From contig CP054185.1 of the NCBI GenBank assembly GCA_015180985.1, forward strand, positions 930,001 to 994,000: a stretch of DNA of 64,000 nt. Reading direction: 5' to 3'. Below are positions 58,092 to 64,000 of the stretch, piece by piece (position 1 is the stretch's first letter; each line of letters opens with the position of its first letter). The stretch comes from Flammeovirgaceae bacterium (GTDB lineage: Bacteria; Bacteroidota; Bacteroidia; Cytophagales; Cyclobacteriaceae). The notes under the pieces are model-generated. The model ran no database searches. It saw only the letters and a list, made by a program, of their open reading frames with translations, and was not told the origin of the DNA. A program made the translations under genes and the position numbers.

Positions 58092-58182
58092 AGGCAACGC
58101 GGTTTGTTTAGGGCTGGCCAGTTGATGAGTGAAATAGAAATAAAGGTACAAGGATTTACCGACAGTTAAAACCTTGTATAAA

Positions 58183-58848
58183 TCAGATGTCAAGGTAGCG
58201 CAGCAGCATATCGATGCGCTCTTTTTCGGAACCAACCGGTTTCGATTCCTGATAACGCCCGATTACTTTATAACCAAAACGTTCCAGGGTAGCTACTATT
58301 CGCGAAAGGTCGAGTTGATTCAGTTTTAACGTAAGCCGGATTTTGCCGGGATCGGCAGGGTCTTCTTTAACGATACTGCTAAGAATTTTTGCACGATTCT
58401 CTTCGATAAGCCGGCTGATTTCGGCCATCGAGTAATCGGTGTGGTTCATGTATAACACCAAAATACCCCCCGGCATCTGAACTGCAGCTGATTGTGCAAA
58501 TGAAGCGAGGGTATCCTGTACGGTAATTACGCCAGCATAGTGCCCGGCATCGTCCAGTACAGCCACCATTTGCAATTTGTGTTCGGATGCGGTCTTTAAG
58601 ATGTCGTAAAAATGGGTATTAAGGGATACGTGGCAGGCTGAACCAACCAGGTCAAAATCGCCAACTTTGCGTTCAATGTTATTGCTTTCCAGGATGATTT
58701 CTTCGGAGATAAAACCAAGTAGCCGGCCGTCTTTTACTACCGGCATGTGGTGGCAGCGGAATTCATCCATCCACACAATGGCTTTATGCGCATCGTCATC
58801 CGCCTTGAGCGGAGGAATCATGTGGTTGATTAAATCTTCGGCTATCAC
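58183..58848 (-). CDS. CBS domain pair protein
   Basis: A 221-residue cytoplasmic protein. Two CBS modules span residues 1-130 (LINHMIPPLKADDDAHKAIVWMDEFRCHHMPVVKDGRLLGFIS; FYDILKTASEHKLQMVAVLDDAGHYAGVITVQDTL). The C-terminal 85 residues (ISRLIEENRAKILSSIV, RLTLKLNQLDLSRIVATLERFGY) resemble an ACT-like fold, as in other CBS-ACT proteins. Such proteins sense adenine nucleotides or amino acids; the partner is unknown. Located between nadK and a hydrolase gene, a conserved order in this phylum. Confidence 0.87.
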   Translation of the reverse strand: MIAEDLINHMIPPLKADDDAHKAIVWMDEFRCHHMPVVKDGRLLGFISEEIILESNNIERKVGDFDLVGSACHVSLNTHFYDILKTASEHKLQMVAVLDDAGHYAGVITVQDTLASFAQSAAVQMPGGILVLYMNHTDYSMAEISRLIEENRAKILSSIVKEDPADPGKIRLTLKLNQLDLSRIVATLERFGYKVIGRYQESKPVGSEKERIDMLLRYLDI

Positions 58849-58874
58849 AAAGCAAATCGTTTCACATAAATACG

Positions 58875-59627
58875 CTAATTCATCAAAAAGTCTTCCACCA
58901 GTGTGTTAAATTTTTCCGGGTGTTCCATCATGGGCGCGTGGCAACATTTATCAATAAACCGGAGGGTTGAGTTTGGAATGAGGCGGTTAAACTCATGGGC
59001 AACCATGGCTGGGGTAATGGTGTCGTTGAGCCCCCATATTAACAACGTGGGGGTATGAATGTTTGTTATTTCAGTTGCCAGGTTATTGCGCTGGGCTGAT
59101 TTTGCAATGGCCACAATCCGTAAACATTTCGGAATGCTGTTGGTGGTTTCGAAAACCTCGTCCACCAGTTCTTTGGTGGCTACGGCCGGATCGTAAAAGG
59201 TGTAGGCCACCCGCTCCCGTATGTATTCATAGTTGCCGCGTTTTGGGTAGGAACCACCCATTGAATCCTCAAATAATCCGGAACTACCGGTTAGTATAAG
59301 TTTGGTAACTTTTCCAGGATTCTTCAGGGTATAAACCAGCGCAATGTGACCCCCCAGGCTGTTGCCCATGATAATCATCTTATCCAGTTTTTTCAACGCA
59401 ACAAATTCTTCCAGAAAATTGCGCAACCCTTCAAGGCCCGCATCCTTAATAGGCATTTCGTATATCGGCAGCATGGGAATAACCACTCTGAAGTTTTTTG
59501 CAAAGCGGTTTACAACACCCTCCCAGTTGCTGAGGGCACCAAAAAGGCCATGTAACAGCAACAGCGTTTGTCCGGTACCCTCATCCACAAACCGGAATCC
59601 TTGTTCATCTTTAACCGTTAGCGCCAT
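58875..59627 (-). CDS. Alpha/beta hydrolase
   Basis: A 250-residue cytoplasmic alpha/beta hydrolase of the MhpC/BioH-like type. The oxyanion region is LLLHGLFGALSNW, the nucleophile Ser is in MGNSLGGHIA, Asp in WGLNDTITP and His in CCHAPMMEHPEKF. Without signal peptide or membrane anchor, it differs from the two hydrolases at 23141-24807. Substrate unknown. Confidence 0.88.
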   Translation of the reverse strand: MALTVKDEQGFRFVDEGTGQTLLLLHGLFGALSNWEGVVNRFAKNFRVVIPMLPIYEMPIKDAGLEGLRNFLEEFVALKKLDKMIIMGNSLGGHIALVYTLKNPGKVTKLILTGSSGLFEDSMGGSYPKRGNYEYIRERVAYTFYDPAVATKELVDEVFETTNSIPKCLRIVAIAKSAQRNNLATEITNIHTPTLLIWGLNDTITPAMVAHEFNRLIPNSTLRFIDKCCHAPMMEHPEKFNTLVEDFLMN

Positions 59628-59686
59628 ACAGCCTTTTTACAACCAAAAAGTAGTGAAAAAAAATTCAACTGAAACAGCCTGTTAGG

Positions 59687-60199
59687 CTATTCTGTGCCGG
59701 GCCTGAACAGATCGGAAAAGGCGGGCATAAACTCCCCTATCCAATGAGTGGTTTTTGGGGCAAAATTGGCAACAAATCCGTAAAGCGATGACTCGTTGCG
59801 CCAGTGGCCGGGCAACTCCAGTGAGACAGATTCGGTAAGCCACAACATGATGCTTATCATGAAAATAGTTTTTACTGAACCCAGCAGTGCACCGGCTGCC
59901 TGGTCGGCCCGACCCAGGGTAGTTTTTTCGAGCGAGGAACGAAGCAGGGAGCCCAGTAGTCTTACAATTACCGCAATGAGTACAAAAACAAGTGCGAATG
60001 CGGCATAGGGCAGTATGCGGGAATCAATTTCGTAATACAACGACAGCTTAACCATAACAATGCCCATTAACTTAAATCCGCCCAGCACACCTAAAAAGAT
60101 AGCCAACAACGAAAAGAGCGAATACAAAAAACCTTTCTGATAACCGGCTACAGCGCCTACCAGAATGATGATCGCCAGCATAACATCAAGGATATTCAA
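59687..60199 (-). CDS. CvpA family membrane protein
   Basis: A 170-residue protein with four hydrophobic helices (about 3-20, 26-48, 64-84, 104-122). It resembles the CvpA family: ILDVMLAIIILVGAVAGYQKGFLYSLFSLLAIFLGVLGGF, then RADQAAGALLGSVKTIF. Members are needed for colicin V production in E. coli and for envelope stress tolerance; the function here is unknown. Its start overlaps the stop of the YqeY-like gene by 4 bases. Confidence 0.88.
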   Translation of the reverse strand: MNILDVMLAIIILVGAVAGYQKGFLYSLFSLLAIFLGVLGGFKLMGIVMVKLSLYYEIDSRILPYAAFALVFVLIAVIVRLLGSLLRSSLEKTTLGRADQAAGALLGSVKTIFMISIMLWLTESVSLELPGHWRNESSLYGFVANFAPKTTHWIGEFMPAFSDLFRPGTE

Positions 60200-60648
60200 G
60201 GCTGCAGGAGTTTTTTCGCCAGTTCGGAAATAAGTTTTCCGTCAGCCTGCCCGGCCAGTTTTTTGGTGGCCGCGCCCATTACTTTACCCATGTCCTGAGG
60301 TCCTTTTGCGCCAACCTCGGCTATTACTTTTTTTACCTCGGCAACAAGTTCATCTTCTGAAAGTTGTTTGGGCAAATACCGGCTAATAACCTGTAATTGA
60401 AAAAGTTCTTTCTCGGCCAGGTCGGCACGGCCCTGCTGCTGAAAAATTTCGGCCGACTCTTTGCGTTGCTTGGCGGCTTTCATCAGCAGTTTGTTTTCAG
60501 CTTCGCCTGATATGTCGGTGGCCGCACCTTTCTCCGTTTCGGCCAGCAGGATTAACGACTTGATTCCGCGCAGCGCCTCAAGTTCTTCTTTGTTCTTGGC
60601 CAGCATGGCAGTTTTAATATCCGCATCGATTTTGTTTTTGAGGCTCAT
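60196..60648 (-). CDS. GatB/YqeY domain protein
   Basis: A 150-residue helical protein from the ATG at 60648 (MSLKNKIDADIKTAMLAKNKEELEALRGIKSLI). The longer frame to 60711 is part of the divergent pdxJ upstream region. The helical YqeY pattern is typical: KQRKESAEIFQQQGRADLAEKELFQLQVISRYLPKQLSEDEL and GPQDMGKVMGAATKKLAGQADGKLISELAKKLL. YqeY is related to the tRNA-binding tail of GatB. Its own role is unclear. It overlaps cvpA by 4 bases and is divergent from pdxJ. Confidence 0.92.
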   Translation of the reverse strand: MSLKNKIDADIKTAMLAKNKEELEALRGIKSLILLAETEKGAATDISGEAENKLLMKAAKQRKESAEIFQQQGRADLAEKELFQLQVISRYLPKQLSEDELVAEVKKVIAEVGAKGPQDMGKVMGAATKKLAGQADGKLISELAKKLLQP

Positions 60649-60719
60649 GGAAGTTTGTTTTGGCAAATGTAAAAAGAATAGATTTTTTGAGCGGAGTTCT
60701 TGTAATTTCATCCTTTGTA

Positions 60720-61436
60720 ATGACCCGGTTAAGTGTAAACATTAACAAGATTGCAACCCTGCGCAACGCCCGTGGCGGCAACAACCCCGATGTAATTAAA
60801 GCCGCTGTGGATTGTGAGCGGTTTGGTGCGCAGGGAATTACAGTGCATCCGCGCCCGGATGAACGGCATATTCGCTATGCCGATGTGCTTGAACTGGCAA
60901 AGGTTGTTAAGACAGAATTTAACATTGAAGGCTATCCGGATACCCGTTATCTTGAGTTGGTTGCAAAAGTAAAGCCCGCACAGGCCACCCTGGTGCCCGA
61001 TGCGCCTGATGTGATTACTTCGAATGCAGGTTGGGACACCGTTAAACACGCTTCTTTCCTCACAGAGGTTATCAGCGAATTGAAAAAATCCGGAGCGCGT
61101 GTGTCGTTGTTTGTTAACCCCCTGCCTGCCATGGCCGATGGTGCCGCCAAAGCCGGTGCCGACCGCATTGAAATGTACACCGAGCCGTATGCGAGGGGCT
61201 ATGCGGCAAACCGTGAAGAAGCGATAAAACCCTACCGGGCGTGCGCCTCAGCCGCCAAAGCTGTTGGCTTAGGGGTTAATGCAGGGCACGACCTGGATTT
61301 AAACAACCTGAAGTTTTTAAAGCAATCCATCCCGTTTCTGGATGAGGTGTCCATCGGGCATGCGCTGATTTGCGATGCGCTGTACTTTGGTTTGGAAAAC
61401 ACCATACAACTTTATTTGCGGCAATTACGGGATTAG
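60720..61436 (+). CDS. pdxJ: Pyridoxine 5'-phosphate synthase
   Basis: A 238-residue TIM-barrel enzyme from the ATG at 60720 (MTRLSVNINKIATLRNARGG). Catalytic-type residues are visible: His in TVHPRPDERHI, Glu in FNIEGYP and His in VNAGHDLDLNN. It condenses 1-deoxyxylulose 5-phosphate with aminoacetone phosphate in vitamin B6 synthesis. B6 supports alanine racemase and serine hydroxymethyltransferase in this window. It is divergent from the yqeY-cvpA unit, with a 71-base upstream region. Confidence 0.95.
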   Translation: MTRLSVNINKIATLRNARGGNNPDVIKAAVDCERFGAQGITVHPRPDERHIRYADVLELAKVVKTEFNIEGYPDTRYLELVAKVKPAQATLVPDAPDVITSNAGWDTVKHASFLTEVISELKKSGARVSLFVNPLPAMADGAAKAGADRIEMYTEPYARGYAANREEAIKPYRACASAAKAVGLGVNAGHDLDLNNLKFLKQSIPFLDEVSIGHALICDALYFGLENTIQLYLRQLRD

Positions 61437-61469
61437 TATTTTCTATACCTTTAATAAAACGCCTTACCC

Positions 61470-62120
61470 ATGAACTTGCGCAACACATTCTCAGAAGCAG
61501 ATATGCAGCAGATCAAAGCCGCTGTGCATGAGGCCGAATCAAAAATCTCTGGTGAGATTGTTCCGGTTATCGTTCCGCGCAGCGGGTATTACAACATTGC
61601 CAACTACAAAGCGGGCATTATGGCTTCATCGCTGGTGTTTCTGCTGATTGTGGTTTTCGATAAGTTTATTCCGGCTTATGCGGTTTACGATCCGCTGCTC
61701 ATTTTCCTCATTGTAATAACCGGGGGGTTGCTTGGCGCGGTGCTTCCCAATTTTTCCGATGCCATACGTAGAACGCTTGTTTCGCAAGTACACATGGAAC
61801 ATGCTGCACGCCAGCGTGCTGAAAATGCTTTTCTGAAAGAAGAAGTTTTTAACACCCGCCACCGTACCGGCATCATGATTTTTGTTTCCTTCTTTGAACA
61901 TGAAGTTATTGTAATGGCCGATAGGGGAATCAGCAAAGTTGTGGAGCAAAAAATTTGGGATAAAATTGTGCGCGATCTCACCGAAAACATCCGCAAACGA
62001 AAAATTACCGAGGGCATTGTTGCCGCCATCAAACAATGCGGAGATGTATTGCTGGAGAAAGGGTTTAAAAAGACCAGTGATGATGTAAATGAGTTACGCG
62101 ATGATTTGCGGATTAACTAG
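61470..62120 (+). CDS. TPM domain membrane protein
   Basis: A 216-residue protein with a TPM-type beginning (TFSEADMQQIKAAVHEAESKISGEIVPVIVPRSG), two hydrophobic segments (about 50-66 and 71-88) and a soluble C-terminal half. The C-terminal half includes RTGIMIFVSFFEHEVIVMADRGISKVVEQKIWDKIVRDL. No signal peptide is present. TPM proteins are envelope-associated and some act in photosystem II repair in plants; the bacterial role is poorly known. It lies 13 bases before a second TPM protein gene, probably cotranscribed. Confidence 0.85.
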   Translation: MNLRNTFSEADMQQIKAAVHEAESKISGEIVPVIVPRSGYYNIANYKAGIMASSLVFLLIVVFDKFIPAYAVYDPLLIFLIVITGGLLGAVLPNFSDAIRRTLVSQVHMEHAARQRAENAFLKEEVFNTRHRTGIMIFVSFFEHEVIVMADRGISKVVEQKIWDKIVRDLTENIRKRKITEGIVAAIKQCGDVLLEKGFKKTSDDVNELRDDLRIN

Positions 62121-62133
62121 CCCGGTTGCGCGC

Positions 62134-63021
62134 ATGAAAAAATTACTTGCCTTAACTTCTTGCCTTTTTGTCGCAGCACTGCTGGTAGCCCAACGTCCCG
62201 TACCGGAGTTGTGGGGCATGCGGGTACATGATGAGGCCCGTGTGCTATCGCAACAGGTCGTGCAGCAGCTCGAAACACAGCTTAAGCACTACGAAGACTC
62301 CACCTCCAACCAGATTGCCATCCTAATCATTCCTTCATTAAACGGTGAGGTACTGGAAGAATATGCCCTGCGCGTGGCCGAGTACTGGAAACTCGGACAG
62401 AAAGACAAAGACAATGGTGTGCTGCTGCTCATTGCTATTGATGACAGGGCCGTTCGCATTGAAGTAGGCTACGGCCTTGAGGGCGTACTGCCCGATGCCA
62501 TTTGCAACCGCATCATTCGTAACGAGATCATCCCCAACTTCAGGCGCGATGATTTTGATGCCGGAGTATCGGCTGCCGTTACAGCCATTACACAGGCCAT
62601 TGGCGGAGAATATGTAAGTGATGATGCAAATGGATTTGACAGCGGAATGACCTGGCAAGAACAAGCATTAATAGGCGTGTTTGTTTTCACAATACTGGGT
62701 GTGTTTACGTTTATCGGGTTAAAACTGAAGGGCGGCCAGAGTTGGTTTTTGTATGTGTTTCTTATTCCTTTTTATGCCACCTTTCCGGCTTCAATCTTTG
62801 GTTTCAAAGCAGGCATGGCCATACTGATTGGTTATGTGGTGTTGTGGCCCATACTTAAATTTTATTTTAAACGAAAGGGCTGGGATACCATGCAAAGCAG
62901 CAGTGGCGGCTCTTCGCGGGGAGGCGGATGGGTTTCAGGAGGGGGCTGGTCATCCGGTGGTGGCGGATTTTCGGGCGGAGGCGGAAGTTTTGGCGGAGGC
63001 GGCAGCAGCGGGCGGTGGTAA
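62134..63021 (+). CDS. Exported TPM domain protein with Gly/Ser-rich tail
   Basis: A 295-residue protein from the ATG at 62134; the open frame reaches into the previous gene and is not needed. The signal peptide is residues 1-21 (ending LVAQ). The TPM domain is about residues 30-155 (VHDEARVLSQQVVQQLETQLKHYEDSTSNQIAILIIPSL, DKDNGVLLLIAIDDRAVRIEVGYGLEGVLPD). Then come two transmembrane segments (about 183-205 and 212-240) and a low-complexity Gly/Ser tail (from about 260). The tail is coding, not a DNA repeat. Such proteins often pair with LemA, but no lemA is seen here. Confidence 0.9.
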   Translation: MKKLLALTSCLFVAALLVAQRPVPELWGMRVHDEARVLSQQVVQQLETQLKHYEDSTSNQIAILIIPSLNGEVLEEYALRVAEYWKLGQKDKDNGVLLLIAIDDRAVRIEVGYGLEGVLPDAICNRIIRNEIIPNFRRDDFDAGVSAAVTAITQAIGGEYVSDDANGFDSGMTWQEQALIGVFVFTILGVFTFIGLKLKGGQSWFLYVFLIPFYATFPASIFGFKAGMAILIGYVVLWPILKFYFKRKGWDTMQSSSGGSSRGGGWVSGGGWSSGGGGFSGGGGSFGGGGSSGRW

Positions 63022-63067
63022 ACTGGAAAGATATGACCTGTTGGCAATCTTGATTACTGAATTGGCT

Positions 63068-63075
63068 TATTTTTG
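63068..63075 (+). promoter_or_regulatory. -7 promoter element for glyA
   Basis: TATTTTTG fits TAnnTTTG exactly and lies 24 bases before the glyA start. The -33 box is not convincing (TTG 15 or 24 bases upstream). Confidence 0.5.
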
Positions 63076-63099
63076 CCTTTCGTTTTTAACCCGGCCCTG

Positions 63100-64000
63100 A
63101 TGAAAAAAGATAAACTGGTCTTCGATCTCATTGAAAAAGAAAAAGAACGGCAGCAACATGGCATTGAGCTGATTGCCTCCGAAAATTTTACATCGCCCCA
63201 GGTTATGAAAGCCATGGGCACCGTGCTAACCAACAAATATGCCGAAGGGCTTCCGGGAAAACGCTATTATGGTGGCTGCGAGGTGGTCGATGAAATAGAA
63301 CAACTCGCTATTGATCGCGCCAAAGAATTATTCAATGCCGAGTGGGCCAACGTGCAGCCACACTCAGGCGCACAGGCCAATGCTGCGGTAATGCTGGCTT
63401 GTTTGAAACCCGGTGATAAAATTCTTGGGTTTGATCTTTCTCATGGCGGTCACCTCACGCACGGCTCGCCAGTAAATTTTTCCGGTAAACTTTACCAGCC
63501 CTCGTTTTATGGGGTGGAAGAAAATACCGGCCGTATTGACTTTGATAGAGTGATTGAAACTGCCAAACGCGAAAAACCAAAGCTGATCATTTGTGGTGCA
63601 TCGGCCTACAGCCGCGATTGGGACTATAAAAAATTGCGCGAAGCGGCCGATGCGGTGGGCGCTTTGCTGCTGGCCGATATTGCCCACCCGGCCGGATTAA
63701 TTGCAAGAGGGTTACTCAATGATCCGATGGAGTACTGCCACATTGTAACTACCACCACACACAAAACCTTGCGCGGCCCGCGCGGAGGTATGATTATGGT
63801 AGGCAAAAACTTCGATAACCCGTGGGGCCTGAAAACACCTAAGGGAGAAATAAGAAAAATCACCTCCGTGCTCGATTCCGGAGTGTTTCCCGGCACACAA
63901 GGCGGCCCGCTTGAACATGTTATTGCTGCCAAAGCCGTTGCGTTTGAAGAGGCGTTGAGCGATGACTATTTGCGCTATGTTGTGCAGGTTGTAAAAAATG
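63100..64000 (+). CDS. glyA: Serine hydroxymethyltransferase, 3' end cut by window
   Basis: The first 300 residues of a fold-type I PLP enzyme; the frame is open to the window end. SHMT motifs are clear: [67 protein letters not shown] and [10 protein letters not shown]. The PLP lysine is Lys222 in [14 protein letters not shown]. It converts serine and tetrahydrofolate to glycine and methylene-tetrahydrofolate. It should run about 125 residues beyond the window. Confidence 0.97.
   Translation, partial: MKKDKLVFDLIEKEKERQQHGIELIASENFTSPQVMKAMGTVLTNKYAEGLPGKRYYGGCEVVDEIEQLAIDRAKELFNAEWANVQPHSGAQANAAVMLACLKPGDKILGFDLSHGGHLTHGSPVNFSGKLYQPSFYGVEENTGRIDFDRVIETAKREKPKLIICGASAYSRDWDYKKLREAADAVGALLLADIAHPAGLIARGLLNDPMEYCHIVTTTTHKTLRGPRGGMIMVGKNFDNPWGLKTPKGEIRKITSVLDSGVFPGTQGGPLEHVIAAKAVAFEEALSDDYLRYVVQVVKN

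Noticed and set aside
57619-58125. 168-codon plus-strand open frame
   Set aside because: Antisense to NAD kinase, which has complete GGDGT and TGSTGYS motifs.
62900-63020. Gly/Ser-coding GGC/GGA repeats resembling tandem DNA repeats
   Set aside because: They encode the low-complexity tail common in TPM proteins and keep the reading frame.
1-64000. tRNA, rRNA or CRISPR features
   Set aside because: I found no tRNA-like cloverleaf, rRNA segment or regularly spaced repeat array when reading both strands; a covariance search would be needed to exclude small RNAs.

Overview
The window is chromosomal DNA from a Bacteroidota bacterium, most likely of the Cytophagales/Cyclobacteriaceae type. The evidence is a fused MurF-alanine racemase, a lipoprotein/TonB-receptor pair, tandem DUF6089-type outer membrane proteins, the uppS-bamA-ompH-ompH cluster, S9 peptidases with signal peptides, and promoters of the Bacteroidota type (-7 TAnnTTTG, -33 TTTG). 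I see no rRNA, tRNA, CRISPR array, complete insertion sequence or prophage. Genes are densely packed on both strands; no gap without a gene exceeds 300 bases, and the longest, about 200 bases, lie at 17624-17826 and 31864-32066. The first gene (2-1060) and the last (glyA, 63100-64000) are cut by the window edges.

Layout. 1-8.7 kb: an outer-membrane-like protein, a fatty acid hydroxylase, a site-2 protease, then exported hydrolases (amidohydrolase, M20 and S9 peptidases) and a spermidine-synthase-like methyltransferase. 8.7-15.5 kb: a CDGSH protein, a MarR regulator and a fatty acid beta-oxidation operon fadN-fadA-fadE. This operon is interrupted between fadA and fadE by a small four-helix-bundle gene framed by perfect inverted repeats. 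15.5-21.3 kb: a membrane-anchored AraC/TPR regulator, an ankyrin lipoprotein, a membrane acyltransferase and a carboxypeptidase-D-like/thioredoxin-like fusion. 21.3-31.9 kb: a long-chain acyl-CoA synthetase with two alpha/beta hydrolases, small envelope proteins, a Rieske protein, M20 and S9 peptidases and an rRNA methyltransferase. 32-38 kb: a DegP-type protease, a 57-residue YodC-like gene, ispH without a usual start codon, a WD40/OmpA-like protein and a HisA paralogue lacking a catalytic Asp.

37.9-41 kb holds a lipoprotein and a TonB-dependent receptor. Each has its own promoter overlapped at the same position by a 15-bp palindrome of the Fur-family 7-1-7 type; I infer a metal (perhaps zinc) uptake regulon. 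41.4-44.3 kb holds a CsaA-like protein and murF-alr. 44.3-47.8 kb is an accessory island: a PD-(D/E)XK nuclease, a DNA adenine methylase, a Fic protein, a broken second copy of the methylase 5' end and a possible HEPN protein. 48-50.8 kb holds feoA-feoB and a TerB-like protein. 50.8-60.7 kb is a long minus-strand envelope and housekeeping cluster (YqeY, CvpA, hydrolase, CBS protein, NAD kinase, two DUF6089 proteins, UppS, BamA, two OmpH/Skp). 60.7-64 kb holds pdxJ, two TPM-domain proteins and glyA.

Functional assignments come from motifs and family recall without database searches. Start sites were moved from the longest open frame wherever a signal peptide, a conserved N terminus or a neighbouring gene argued for it.
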